A program made the position numbers and the translations under genes. Positions 55,598 to 64,000 of a DNA stretch of 64,000 bases are shown piece after piece; positions within the stretch are counted from its first letter, which is position 1; every line of letters begins with the position of its first letter. The notes beneath the pieces are model-generated. The model was not told the DNA's origin. It did no database searches and worked only from the letters and a program-made list of their open reading frames with translations. Source of the stretch: Idiomarina piscisalsi (GTDB taxonomy: Bacteria > Pseudomonadota > Gammaproteobacteria > Enterobacterales > Alteromonadaceae); contig NZ_PIQA01000001.1 of the NCBI RefSeq assembly GCF_003987095.1, positions 248,001 to 312,000 of the forward strand. The letters are read 5' to 3'.

Positions 55598-56634
55598 TGA
55601 TAAATACCGAGGGTGCGTTGTCGACGCAAAGCATTAACCTGGTTGCTGATATTAGTAAAAAGCTCGGCTATTTAGAGTGTTTGCTTGAAGGCGGTCAGCC
55701 TGAACAAGTTGATCTTAGTGACGTTTCGCGTCAGAAAAAGCTGAATGCCTCTATTGGTATGGATTTAAACGCAACGCGGCTTAACGGCGTGTCTTTAAGC
55801 GAGACTTATGAGTCGCATTCGCGCTGGCGCATAGGATCTGATGAGAGTCTTCGGGATGCTCATAGACAGACTTTTGCTGCCGTGTCGCCGGAAGCGGGTC
55901 GCTATCGTTCTACGGGAATGGGTATTTACCAATATAACAAGCTGGTGCACACCACCGTGCCCGCCGGACAAGTGCCTAAGCAACTCCGCTCATTACTTGA
56001 GTGGGTGGAGCAAGCGGACGAGCATCCGTTAGTTAAAGCCGCCATATTTTTGCGTCAATACGAATTCATTCAGCCATTTTCTATTGGGAATAGCAGTATT
56101 GGCCATTTGTGGGTCAGCCTTATTCTTGAGCAGTGGCATGCTTTGCTGCGTTGGCTTAACTTTGAAAGCAAGTTAAAAGAAAAGCGTAGCGAATATTATG
56201 ACTGCTTAAGGTTGTCCATTGGTAATAATGACCTGAGTGTCATGGTTGAGTTTGTACTGAACCGTTTGAAGGAGGCTTTTGATGAGCTTCTGGATGGCGT
56301 TGAAAAGACACTAACGGAACAAAATAAGTCGGTAAATTCGCTGAAAGCTTCGGTAATAAGTTCGGAATTTAATTCGGGGAAAGGGCGTTTTCACGAAATT
56401 AAGCCTTACTTTACCACTCGTGAGAACATTCTTGCGTTATTACAGGAACACCCAGAGTGGAGCGCCGCACGATTATCAGAAGTGCTCGGAATTTCTGACC
56501 GTGCTGTCGAAAAGCACATTTCCAAATTAAAGTCTCGCGGACAATTAAAACGTGTTGGCTCAGCAAGAGGCGGATACTGGCGAGTCGTTGCGCCGCTGAA
56601 TGAACAGCTAGGTTTGCTTCAGGGAGATAACTAA
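55597..56634 (+). CDS. Fic-fold protein with degenerate active site and C-terminal winged helix
   Basis: Fic proteins transfer AMP to targets using HPFxDGNGRxxR. Here the same place, residues 159-170, reads QPFSIGNSSIGH: the catalytic His is Gln159, the metal-binding Asp is Ile163, and both arginines are lost, while PF, GN and the helix pattern remain. The inhibitory-helix motif (S/T)xxxEG is also altered, with Asn63 in place of the Glu (ATRLNG). The surrounding Fic architecture (about 55-225) and the C-terminal winged helix (LSEVLGISDRAVEKHISKLKSRGQL) are intact, and the 345-codon frame has no stop, so this appears to be a maintained pseudo-enzyme. DNA binding or adaptor function is possible. 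Confidence 0.75.
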   Translation: MINTEGALSTQSINLVADISKKLGYLECLLEGGQPEQVDLSDVSRQKKLNASIGMDLNATRLNGVSLSETYESHSRWRIGSDESLRDAHRQTFAAVSPEAGRYRSTGMGIYQYNKLVHTTVPAGQVPKQLRSLLEWVEQADEHPLVKAAIFLRQYEFIQPFSIGNSSIGHLWVSLILEQWHALLRWLNFESKLKEKRSEYYDCLRLSIGNNDLSVMVEFVLNRLKEAFDELLDGVEKTLTEQNKSVNSLKASVISSEFNSGKGRFHEIKPYFTTRENILALLQEHPEWSAARLSEVLGISDRAVEKHISKLKSRGQLKRVGSARGGYWRVVAPLNEQLGLLQGDN

Positions 56635-56643
56635 AGGAAGAAT

Positions 56644-56720
56644 TGGTCGGCGTGAGAGGATTTGAACCTCCGACCCCTGACACCCCATGACAGTGCGCTA
56701 CCAGGCTGCGCTACACGCCG
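56644..56720 (-). tRNA. tRNA-Pro (anticodon GGG)
   Basis: Seventy-seven nt including encoded CCA. Acceptor stem CGGCGTG/CACGCCG, D-arm GCGC-AGCCTGGTA-GCGC, anticodon arm CTGTC-ATGGGGT-GTCAG with anticodon GGG and the same T-T mismatch found in E. coli tRNA-Pro(GGG), T-arm GGAGG-TTCAAAT-CCTCT. It reads CCC/CCU codons. Confidence 0.97.
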
Positions 56721-56802
56721 ACCGAGGGAAGCTATCTTACTGTATTTGACGTATTACGCAAGCCTCAGAAACCTTTTAGCTGCTCAAGTGCTTCTATTTT
56801 CA

Positions 56803-58446
56803 TCAATTACCTGACTCTTGAGTTTCGGTAAAGCGTTTAAGGTCTTTTAATGCGTCTATTAAAACCGGAACCGGTGGTTCAGAGCCTTTTTTCAAAGTAA
56901 ATTCAGGGCTGCTGTAGACGTTAAACTGGCCACTATTATCCAAAATCGTTATTTCCGCTTCGTCATAAATAACAATATAAGGACTGTAGGTTTCGATAAG
57001 CGGCCAACGAGGCTTCTGCAAGTGTAAACTTTCACCGTTTGTGTAGTTTTTAAAAGACCCTGCGCAGGCAATGCGATCATCCATAACAGTCGGAATAATG
57101 TCCATTAAACCGGCAATAGGTTGCTTAGGAAGCTCTAGGTTCGATTGCCACAATGGGACAGTCATGTTTGCAAGCGCAAACTGCTCTTTGCCTAACAGTT
57201 CAGACTGGTCCTTAGGCGATAAATAACTAACCAGAATTTGATGCTGTTTCGCTTTAGAGAGAAGGCCGGCTAACTGCTCAGTATTGTCTTCTGTCAGTAA
57301 AATGACATTAATGCGCTGGTTATTGCGGCCCGTAAAACTTTGAAGACTCTCTGTACTAATTTCATCAGTAAACTGTGACAGGCTGAGCTCATCAGTATTC
57401 CACTGCTCACTGATATACCAGTTCATTTCAATATTAAAGTCGTTCAAAGGTTTCAAATAAGCAGGCATTACTTTCTGACGTTCAATTGTATCCTGATAAA
57501 AATCGGGAAGTCCGTATAGGAACTGAAACAAGCCGCCTTCCTGCCGGGGATGGGCAAGCATAGTTACCTGTGTTTGAGTTAAGCCTGAGTCTGCCAGAGC
57601 AGCATTGATGTTCTCGCTATATTCATTAAACAGAATAATTGTTGCAGGCTGTTCAAAATCTTTCTTCGAGCATAAAAGTGGCTGCTTAGGGTACTTCAGT
57701 TTAATTTTATCCGTAGCCATAAGCATTTGCTGACGAGCCTGGTAGCTTTCCACGTCAATAACCCCATGTTTCGCCATGAGAGTTTTGGCTGTCGTTGGGT
57801 AAGACAGTGGAAACATATCGTCCTGTTGGGTAATAGGGGTATATAAAGCTGCGTCTGCCCAAACGTGGACGCTATGACTCACAAAAAAGCACAGGACAAA
57901 TACCGCTGTTGCCGGTGCACCTATTTTTTTACGCTGCAAGTCACTTAAGCGTTTCCAGGCAAGGTTAGCAAGTAGCAACTCGATACCGACAATTAATAAA
58001 AAACCTAAAAGCACTGCTGAAACTATAACGAAGCTAGCCCCGGTAAATACGGCTTCAGCGTCTTTGGTCATTTGAGCCAGAGAATAGGTGTTTAAGTGGT
58101 AGCCGTACTGTCTAAAAAATAAGGCGTCGGCAATAAGAGCGATAAGCCCAAACGAGGCGACTAACGCAGCTAAGCCGCGCAGAACCTTTGAGTAGGGCAC
58201 AATAAGACAGAACGGGAATATAAGAATAATGAAGAACACGAAGGGCAAAAAGGCAAAGTGGCCAAGCCAACTCACCAGCATATATAAGGTGCCAATAGCA
58301 CTCGGTGACTCTGGCGAGGCCTCAACATAGAGCAAGCCAATGAATAAACACAGAATAATGTTGGCAAACGTAAACCAATGTCCCCAGCTAATTAGCCGTG
58401 CTATTTTGTCCCGGCGTTGGTATTTTCCGCGTTGGTCCTTTCCCAT
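56803..58446 (-). CDS. YejM/PbgA-like inner-membrane protein (DUF3413), with reduced periplasmic domain
   Basis: YejM in enterobacteria senses LPS and steers LpxC stability (family knowledge). Seen: N-terminal basic segment (RRDKIARLISWGHWFTFANI), five membrane helices in the first 200 residues as in YejM, then a periplasmic domain. At 547 residues it is about 40 shorter than E. coli YejM (586); the periplasmic part is divergent from the sulfatase-like fold and catalytic metal residues are not evident. The small yejL gene, which precedes yejM in E. coli, is absent from the 67-bp gap to yejK. Confidence 0.78.
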   Translation of the reverse strand: MGKDQRGKYQRRDKIARLISWGHWFTFANIILCLFIGLLYVEASPESPSAIGTLYMLVSWLGHFAFLPFVFFIILIFPFCLIVPYSKVLRGLAALVASFGLIALIADALFFRQYGYHLNTYSLAQMTKDAEAVFTGASFVIVSAVLLGFLLIVGIELLLANLAWKRLSDLQRKKIGAPATAVFVLCFFVSHSVHVWADAALYTPITQQDDMFPLSYPTTAKTLMAKHGVIDVESYQARQQMLMATDKIKLKYPKQPLLCSKKDFEQPATIILFNEYSENINAALADSGLTQTQVTMLAHPRQEGGLFQFLYGLPDFYQDTIERQKVMPAYLKPLNDFNIEMNWYISEQWNTDELSLSQFTDEISTESLQSFTGRNNQRINVILLTEDNTEQLAGLLSKAKQHQILVSYLSPKDQSELLGKEQFALANMTVPLWQSNLELPKQPIAGLMDIIPTVMDDRIACAGSFKNYTNGESLHLQKPRWPLIETYSPYIVIYDEAEITILDNSGQFNVYSSPEFTLKKGSEPPVPVLIDALKDLKRFTETQESGN

Positions 58447-58513
58447 TGTCTACCAGTCTCGTGTTACAATCCGCTTATAGTAACACAGCAAAACAGCAAG
58501 GATAGTCCCTGAT

Positions 58514-59557
58514 ATGCAATTGCGAATTGAAGAAAGTATTATTCACCAGTTTTACCAAAACGATGGTCAGGTAGGCTTACGATTAGCCCCTTCAGCATTG
58601 AATGAAGACGAGCAATTGCATGATTTACTAGTTGAGTTAACGGACGTTTATACCAGTAAACCGGCTAAAGGTTACGCTAGCTTTCTGACCGAAAACGATG
58701 AAGGCGATGCCAGCCCGTTTCCTGAGCAATTGAAGTCCTGGTATGACAAAGATCTAGACTTTGTTGAGTTCAGTCAGCAGTCGGCCAAGCTATTATTAGA
58801 GCAGTTGCAAAGTTATAACTTATTGGAAGCTGGCTTTTTACTGATAACCCGTTATCAACACTTAAGTTCAGAATACCTGTTGGTATGCTTCTTACCGGTA
58901 AAAGAAGGCGTCACGATAAGCCCGGATTTAGCGGTTGACCGTTCATCACAGCTGGACATTAGTAAAGTGCAGCTGGCTGCGCGTATTGATTTAACCGAGT
59001 GGCGCACGGCGCCAGATGCAGAGCGCTATATTTCCTTTATTAAAGGACGTGCGGGTCGCAAAGTCTCAGACTTCTTCCTGGATTTTCTGGGGTGTACCGA
59101 GCGTGTGAATACGAAAGAGCAGACTCAACAGTTGGTTGATACCGTGCAGGAATACGCGAAGCAGTCAGGGCTTGAAGCTGAACAGCGCCAGGCATTAAAT
59201 AAAACGGCGTATGAGTATTGTGACGAACAGTGGAAGCAGGGCGATTCGGTAAAAATTAAAGATCTGTCAGAGCAGTTTGCTCAGCAGTATCCGTCAGACA
59301 ATTCGTTTGAAATGTTTTCTAAAGAGTTTGCCGAGCAGCGAGAAAAGGAAATTGCCGACGACTTTCCGGCCGATAAGTCCACGCTAAGAAAATTAGTTAA
59401 GTTTCAAGGCCAGGGCGGTGGTGTCAGTGTTGGCTTTGACCACACAGTACTGGGCGAGCGAGTTCATTATGATCCAGCAACCGATACTTTGACTATAAAT
59501 GGAACACCGCCGAACTTGCGTGATCAATTACGTCGCTATTTTGGTATCGACAGCTAG
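58514..59557 (+). CDS. yejK: Nucleoid-associated protein YejK (NdpA)
   Basis: Conserved DNA-associated protein. Seen: 347 residues with the family blocks FINxSG-like SFIKGRAGRKVSDFFLDFLGC, TAYEYCDEQWKQGDSVKI and VKFQGQGGGVSVGFDHTVLG. Length matches E. coli YejK (335). Divergent from the YejM-like gene, same arrangement as in E. coli apart from the missing yejL. A terminator closes it. Confidence 0.92.
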   Translation: MQLRIEESIIHQFYQNDGQVGLRLAPSALNEDEQLHDLLVELTDVYTSKPAKGYASFLTENDEGDASPFPEQLKSWYDKDLDFVEFSQQSAKLLLEQLQSYNLLEAGFLLITRYQHLSSEYLLVCFLPVKEGVTISPDLAVDRSSQLDISKVQLAARIDLTEWRTAPDAERYISFIKGRAGRKVSDFFLDFLGCTERVNTKEQTQQLVDTVQEYAKQSGLEAEQRQALNKTAYEYCDEQWKQGDSVKIKDLSEQFAQQYPSDNSFEMFSKEFAEQREKEIADDFPADKSTLRKLVKFQGQGGGVSVGFDHTVLGERVHYDPATDTLTINGTPPNLRDQLRRYFGIDS

Positions 59558-59579
59558 AACCATGCGAGTTAAGCAAAAA

Positions 59580-59610
59580 TAAAGGCGCGGAGTGTGAGTC
59601 CGCGCCTTTA
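59580..59610. terminator. Bidirectional terminator between yejK and cspD
   Basis: AAAGGCGCGGA (59581-59591) and TCCGCGCCTTT (59599-59609) form a perfect 11-bp stem with a 7-nt loop, flanked by A- and T-rich bases; suits the convergent genes on both sides. Confidence 0.88.
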
Positions 59611-59631
59611 TCTTGTTTAGAGTTACCTCGG

Positions 59632-59847
59632 TTATTTTTCAGTGGGACCGGGGACAATGTTGGAGGCGTGTAGACCCTTAGGGCCTTCCTCTAATTCGAA
59701 CTCAACAGGCTGTCCAGCTTTCAGAGTGCGATAACCTTCCATTTCAATGGTCGAATAATGTGCGAAGATATCGCCTTCGCGATCTTCGCTCTCGATAAAG
59801 CCGAAGCCTTTCGAATTATTGAACCATTTGACTTTTCCGGTAGCCAT
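59632..59847 (-). CDS. cspD: Cold-shock-like protein CspD
   Basis: Single cold-shock domain that binds single-stranded nucleic acid; E. coli CspD inhibits replication in stationary phase. Seen: RNP1 KGFGFI, RNP2 IFAHYS, and the CspD-type YRTLKAGQPVEFEL with EEGPKGLHASNIV. Length 71 against 74. AAGGAAGTAG precedes the ATG. Divergent from clpS across 217 bases, the conserved gammaproteobacterial order. Confidence 0.95.
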   Translation of the reverse strand: MATGKVKWFNNSKGFGFIESEDREGDIFAHYSTIEMEGYRTLKAGQPVEFELEEGPKGLHASNIVPGPTEK

Positions 59848-60064
59848 ACATCTACTTCCTTCTTTTGCAACAGACTATGTTTATTATTATTGGAGGTGTT
59901 AACTTGAAATTAAGCTGTTCAAACACCATCTTTAACTCTAGGTGACATGAGTTATTAGTCAAGCTTTTTTGGTTAAAAAATGCGCTCTGTTGTTAAAATT
60001 TTGAGTGGATTTTTGCAAGTAATTACGAATTTTTAGACTACAATTTATGATAGGTTGTTAACAA

Positions 60065-60373
60065 ATGAGTCAATTTGACCAACAACATCTTAGCGACACA
60101 GAGGAAAAACAAGAGCTCAAGCCACCGTCCATGTATAAAGTCATTTTGAACAACGATGACTTCACACCCATGGATTTTGTGATTGAAGTGTTGATGAAAT
60201 TTTTTAAGATGGATCAGGAAAGAGCAACAGATACGATGTTGCAGGTACATTACAAAGGTAAGGCCGTTTGCGGTGTTTATTCTGCGGAAATCGCCGAAAC
60301 AAAAGTAGTACAAGTCAACCAGTACGCTCGCGAAAATCAGCATCCATTGCTTTGCACAATGGAACAAGAGTAA
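60065..60373 (+). CDS. clpS: ClpAP adaptor ClpS
   Basis: N-end-rule adaptor that recognises N-terminal Leu, Phe, Tyr or Trp and hands substrates to ClpAP. Seen: flexible N-terminus, the [18 protein letters not shown] core with the conserved Asn-Asp pair that grips the substrate amino group, and the [20 protein letters not shown] part. Length 102 against 106. It precedes clpA by 26 bases; matching aminoacyl-transferase genes bpt and aat, which create N-degrons, lie 3 kb downstream. Confidence 0.96.
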   Translation: MSQFDQQHLSDTEEKQELKPPSMYKVILNNDDFTPMDFVIEVLMKFFKMDQERATDTMLQVHYKGKAVCGVYSAEIAETKVVQVNQYARENQHPLLCTMEQE

Positions 60374-60399
60374 GTGAGTGAGACGGTAAGGAGTGGTGT

Positions 60400-62667
60400 A
60401 TGTTGAATAAGGCCCTTGAACTGACGTTGAATGATGCGTTTCGGCTGGCACGAGAACGCAGTCATGAGCTTATGACTGTCGAACATTTATTGGTAGCGCT
60501 GCTGGATAATCCAGACGCGTCAAAAGCGCTGCGCGCCTGTGGGGCTAACTTCCAACAACTGAAAGAAGAGTTGTTGAGTTATATTGACCGCAGTACACCG
60601 CTATTTGGTCCGGACGAGGAAGAGCCGGACACACAGCCTACATTAGGTTTTCAGCGCGTTCTGCAACGAGCGGTATTCCACGTGCAGTCGTCAGGCAATG
60701 CCGAAGTAACCGGAGCCAACGTGTTGGTCGCTATTTTCAGTGAACAAGAGTCCCAGGCGGTCTATTTGCTGAATAAGAACGATATTACCCGTTTGGATAT
60801 CGTGAATTATATTTCGCACGGCATTTCGCGTATCGATGAGGAGCCGGCAGAAGAGTCGCTGGAAGATGAAACCATTGAAACCCAGCAGGAAGAGCAACAA
60901 AGTTATCTGCAGAAGTTCTGCACTAATCTAAACGAGCAGGCCAAAGAAGGAAAAATTGACCCGCTGATTGGGCGTGATTACGAGGTAGAGCGCTGCGCTC
61001 AAATTCTTTGTCGCCGTCGTAAAAACAATCCGCTACTGGTGGGGGAAGCAGGCGTTGGTAAAACAGCCATTGCAGAGGGCTTGGCGTATCGTATCGTCAA
61101 AGGTGACGTGCCGGAGATATTGCTGGACGCGAAAATTTACTCGCTGGATATGGGCGACTTGCTGGCCGGCACTAAATACCGGGGCGACTTTGAAAAACGC
61201 TTTAAGCTGTTATTAAAAGAGCTGCAAAAGCAAGAGCACGCTATTCTGTTTATTGACGAAATTCATACCATTATAGGCGCAGGTGCTGCCAGTGGCGGTG
61301 TGCTGGATGCGTCAAACCTCATTAAACCGTTACTGTCTAGTGGTCAGCTGAAATGTATTGGTTCGACAACTTATAACGAATTTAAGAATGTCTTCGAGAA
61401 AGATCGTGCGTTAGTACGTCGCTTCCAAAAGGTAGATGTCGTAGAGCCGTCGGTTGAAGACACCACAAAAATTCTCATGGGCTTGAAAGATCGTTATGAA
61501 AGTCATCATGGCATTCGTTATACCCAGCCAGCGATAAAAGCGGCAGCAGAGTTGTCTGCTAAGTACATTAATGAACGTCACTTACCGGACAAGGCAATCG
61601 ATGTGATGGACGAAGCGGGTGCTTCCCAACGTTTGTTGCCGCCATCAAAACGTCGTAAAACGGTGGGCGTTTCTGACATTGAAAATATCATTGCGAAAAT
61701 TGCACGCGTGCCAGAGCAGTCGGTCTCTCAGTCTGATCAGGAAACGCTTAAACAGCTCGACCGCAACTTGAAAATGGTGGTATTTGGTCAGGACGAAGCT
61801 ATTGATAAGTTAACAGCGTCTATTCGCTTGTCCCGCTCGGGTTTGGCGAACGAGAATCAGCCTATTGGTTCATTCTTATTTGCAGGGCCTACCGGTGTCG
61901 GTAAGACTGAGGTCACTCAACAATTAGCCAAAGCTATGGGCATAGAGTTACTTCGTTTTGATATGTCAGAGTACATGGAACGCCATGCGGTCAGCCGTTT
62001 AATTGGTGCGCCTCCTGGCTATGTAGGTTATGAGCAGGGTGGCTTATTAACCGACGCGGTTATTAAGAACCCGCATTGTGTTCTCTTGCTGGACGAACTG
62101 GAAAAAGCGCATCCGGATGTCTTTAATATCCTGCTGCAGGTTATGGATAACGGTACGCTTACCGACAATAACGGCCGTAAGGCAGACTTCCGCAATGTAA
62201 TTATCGTCATGACCACTAATGCTGGTGTTCGTGAAACAGTAAGAAAATCCATTGGCTTTAAGCAGCAAGACCACAGTCACGATGCTATGGCGGAAATCAA
62301 TAACACCTTTACGCCAGAGTTCCGTAACCGTTTGGACGGTGTAGTGTGGTTTAACCACCTGACACCGCAAGTGCTGGAGCAAGTGGTTGATAAATTCATT
62401 TGCGAGCTGCAGGCTCAGCTGGATAAAAAAGGCGTATCATTGGAAGTTGACCCAAGCGCTCATGCCTGGATAGCTGAAAAAGGCTATGACAAGGAAATGG
62501 GGGCAAGACCAATGAGCCGGGTTATTCAGGAGCACCTGAAAAAGCCGTTAGCCAATGAAATTCTGTTTGGTCAGTTGTCAAAAGGTGGCAGTGTCAAAGT
62601 GAGTGCGTCGGACAAAGATGAACTTAAATTTGATTACGACAGCAACAATGAAACGGTAGAGAGTTAG
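60400..62667 (+). CDS. clpA: ATP-dependent Clp protease ATP-binding subunit ClpA
   Basis: AAA+ unfoldase that feeds ClpP. Seen: N-terminal repeat domain, first ATPase ([18 protein letters not shown]), second ATPase ([22 protein letters not shown]), and the IGF-type loop in KSIGF that docks on ClpP (IGFKQQD). Length 755 against 758. AAGGAG lies before the ATG. No clpP in the window. Confidence 0.97.
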   Translation: MLNKALELTLNDAFRLARERSHELMTVEHLLVALLDNPDASKALRACGANFQQLKEELLSYIDRSTPLFGPDEEEPDTQPTLGFQRVLQRAVFHVQSSGNAEVTGANVLVAIFSEQESQAVYLLNKNDITRLDIVNYISHGISRIDEEPAEESLEDETIETQQEEQQSYLQKFCTNLNEQAKEGKIDPLIGRDYEVERCAQILCRRRKNNPLLVGEAGVGKTAIAEGLAYRIVKGDVPEILLDAKIYSLDMGDLLAGTKYRGDFEKRFKLLLKELQKQEHAILFIDEIHTIIGAGAASGGVLDASNLIKPLLSSGQLKCIGSTTYNEFKNVFEKDRALVRRFQKVDVVEPSVEDTTKILMGLKDRYESHHGIRYTQPAIKAAAELSAKYINERHLPDKAIDVMDEAGASQRLLPPSKRRKTVGVSDIENIIAKIARVPEQSVSQSDQETLKQLDRNLKMVVFGQDEAIDKLTASIRLSRSGLANENQPIGSFLFAGPTGVGKTEVTQQLAKAMGIELLRFDMSEYMERHAVSRLIGAPPGYVGYEQGGLLTDAVIKNPHCVLLLDELEKAHPDVFNILLQVMDNGTLTDNNGRKADFRNVIIVMTTNAGVRETVRKSIGFKQQDHSHDAMAEINNTFTPEFRNRLDGVVWFNHLTPQVLEQVVDKFICELQAQLDKKGVSLEVDPSAHAWIAEKGYDKEMGARPMSRVIQEHLKKPLANEILFGQLSKGGSVKVSASDKDELKFDYDSNNETVES

Positions 62668-62676
62668 AAGAAGTGC

Positions 62677-62706
62677 TTAAGGCCGGTTCGGTTGAGCCGG
62701 CCTTAA
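62677..62706. terminator. Hairpin between clpA and infA
   Basis: TTAAGGCCGG (62677-62686) and CCGGCCTTAA (62697-62706) form a perfect 10-bp stem with a 10-nt loop. Neither side has a real T-run, so it may be a weak or factor-assisted terminator for the convergent genes. Confidence 0.5.
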
Positions 62707-62717
62707 TCCCGAACGGA

Positions 62718-62963
<246 letters not shown>

Positions 62964-63674
62964 CTAAAGTGTGTGCGATTTTAGCGCTTTTTTCCAATGA
63001 TTGCCAACCAGTCGTTCATATGGGGCAAAGCGAGTTTTGTAATTCATCTTATTACAGGCATCGATTTGATAGCCTAAATACAAATATTCAAGCTCTTGCT
63101 GTCGACTGTATTCAATTAGCTGTAAAATGGCATAGGTGCCCAATGAGCGCTTGTGAGCGGCCGGATCAAAAAACGTATAAACAGCTGATAGCGCATGAGG
63201 AGTTTGATCTGCTACTGAAACAGCCAGTAAGTTTTCGTCGTTGTCCCGCCACTCCAGAATAAGTGGCGTCATCCAGTCACAGGATACCCAACGCCAGAAG
63301 TTAGCCGGGTCGGGAGGGTACATTTCGCCGTCAGAGTGGCGCTGCTCGATAAACTCGCAAAATAAGCGGCTGTGCTCTTCCGTAGGTTCAAGCACAACGT
63401 TTAATGATAAATCTTTATTTTTGTTTGCTATGCGTTTTTGGTTTTTGCTGGCAACAAATTCGTTAACTATCACCCGAAGTGACTCACACGCGCTGCAAAG
63501 CCGGCAATGCGGACGGTACACATCGTTATGACTACGCCTGAAACCGTTCGCCATAAAGTATTCATAGGCTTCAGGGGTTAACCGCTGGTGATCTTCCGGC
63601 ACAGCGACAATAAGCCGTTCTTGCTTACCGCTCAGGTAGTTGCAGTGAGACTCCCGTGTTAATCCGAACTGCAT
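62964..63674 (-). CDS. bpt: Bacterial leucyl/arginyl-tRNA-protein transferase (Bpt/Ate family)
   Basis: Adds leucine from Leu-tRNA to proteins with N-terminal Asp or Glu, making them ClpS substrates (family knowledge from Vibrio). Seen: N-terminal ATE region with RPHCRLCSACESLRV cysteines, and the YLYLGYQIDACNKMNYK block that closes ATE proteins. Length 236. The start codon overlaps the aat stop by 16 bases. Confidence 0.93.
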   Translation of the reverse strand: MQFGLTRESHCNYLSGKQERLIVAVPEDHQRLTPEAYEYFMANGFRRSHNDVYRPHCRLCSACESLRVIVNEFVASKNQKRIANKNKDLSLNVVLEPTEEHSRLFCEFIEQRHSDGEMYPPDPANFWRWVSCDWMTPLILEWRDNDENLLAVSVADQTPHALSAVYTFFDPAAHKRSLGTYAILQLIEYSRQQELEYLYLGYQIDACNKMNYKTRFAPYERLVGNHWKKALKSHTL

Positions 63675-64000
63675 GTGGTTACCTCTGAAAACTCGAGTAC
63701 TCTCGGCAACCAGAACTGGCTAGGCATAGTCGCTCTTTGAGAACTGTGTAATTTAACAAGGAAACGTTCACGGGACAGTTCTCGTGCTCCTAATGAAAAT
63801 AAGTGAGGGTTACCAACCTGGCAGTCAATCAGTTCACCGCCGCTTTTGTGGAAGGCATTGGCAAACTGAATTAAGGCAATCTTTGAGGCGTTAGTGGCGG
63901 TGTGAAACATACTTTCACCGCAGAACGTTTTGCCAACCGACACACCGTACAAACCACCTACCAGCTGTTCATCCAGCCAAACCTCAACGGAATGAGCACA
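63659..64000 (-). CDS. aat: Leucyl/phenylalanyl-tRNA-protein transferase, 3' part
   Basis: Adds Leu or Phe to N-terminal Lys/Arg, generating N-degrons for ClpS-ClpAP. The frame is open to the window edge, so the N-terminal half is beyond it. Seen: CAHSVEVWL, GGLYGVSVGKTFCGESMF, and GGELIDCQVGNPHLFSLGARELSR, all hallmarks of Aat. The ATG at 63952 is inside this conserved block (GLYGV) and is not the start. Overlaps bpt. Confidence 0.95.
   Translation of the reverse strand, partial: CAHSVEVWLDEQLVGGLYGVSVGKTFCGESMFHTATNASKIALIQFANAFHKSGGELIDCQVGNPHLFSLGARELSRERFLVKLHSSQRATMPSQFWLPRVLEFSEVTTCSSD

Noticed and set aside
59886-59930. GGTGTT / AACACC inverted repeat upstream of cspD
   Set aside because: Six-base arms with a long spacer are expected by chance; no known operator pattern.
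62677-62706. Calling the clpA/infA hairpin a strong rho-independent terminator
   Set aside because: The stem is perfect but no T-run follows on either strand; listed only with low confidence.

Overview
The window looks like a chromosomal segment of a marine gammaproteobacterium of the Alteromonadales type, most likely Idiomarina or a close relative. That placement is inferred from gene content and order (psp-sap block, aat-bpt-infA/clpA-clpS-cspD block, short-form homogentisate dioxygenase, many secreted peptidases) and moderate GC; no database search was run. Coding density is high and there is no prophage, CRISPR array, insertion sequence, integron or rRNA. The only RNA gene found is tRNA-Pro(GGG).

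Layout. 1-8.8 kb: the end of a patatin-like phospholipase gene, then on the minus strand pspF-sapA-sapB-sapC-sapD-sapF-putP in one tightly packed run. 8.8-12.7 kb: the divergent envelope-stress operon pspA-pspB-pspC-ycjX-ycjF behind a sigma-54 promoter and a candidate PspF enhancer site. 12.7-21 kb: methionine gamma-lyase, then phenylalanine/tyrosine catabolism (phhA, phhB, a TyrR-family regulator, hppD, hmgA, fahA, maiA), which takes phenylalanine through tyrosine and homogentisate to fumarate and acetoacetate; the tyrosine aminotransferase step is not in the window. Three TyrR-box palindromes mark the regulator gene and the hppD operon. 21-36.5 kb: DPP-IV-like peptidase, rhombosortase, gamma-glutamyltransferase, small lipoprotein, HIT protein, HspQ, PilZ protein, MetG, Mrp/ApbC, Dcd, YvcK-like protein, SelO, DUF192 protein, M28 peptidase and a small membrane protein. 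36.5-41.9 kb: an AcrAB-type RND pump with an AcrR-like operator but no neighbouring regulator, and an MDR-family dehydrogenase. 42-45 kb: CstA, a small protein ending in Arg-Cys-Cys, and an ArsA/Get3-like ATPase. 45-53 kb: a DUF1328 peptide, a large M14 peptidase, asnC/asnA, LLM oxidoreductase, membrane glutaredoxin, periplasmic solute-binding-like protein, alpha/beta hydrolase and HIT protein. 53-56.7 kb: a chemoreceptor, a decayed heme oxygenase gene, the severed tail of a GGDEF gene, a Fic-fold protein that has lost its catalytic motif, and the tRNA. 56.8-64 kb: YejM-like and YejK proteins, then cspD, clpS, clpA, infA, bpt and the end of aat (N-end rule and ClpAP proteolysis).

How the genes fit together: several exported peptidases (S9, M28, M14), gamma-glutamyltransferase, the proline symporter, the CstA transporter and aromatic amino acid and methionine degradation suggest a cell that lives largely on proteins and amino acids. 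The parts most worth a second look are the CstA / Cys-Cys-tail / ArsA-like ATPase trio, the heme oxygenase-GGDEF scar leading into the pseudo-Fic gene, and the aromatic-catabolism regulator with its operator set.
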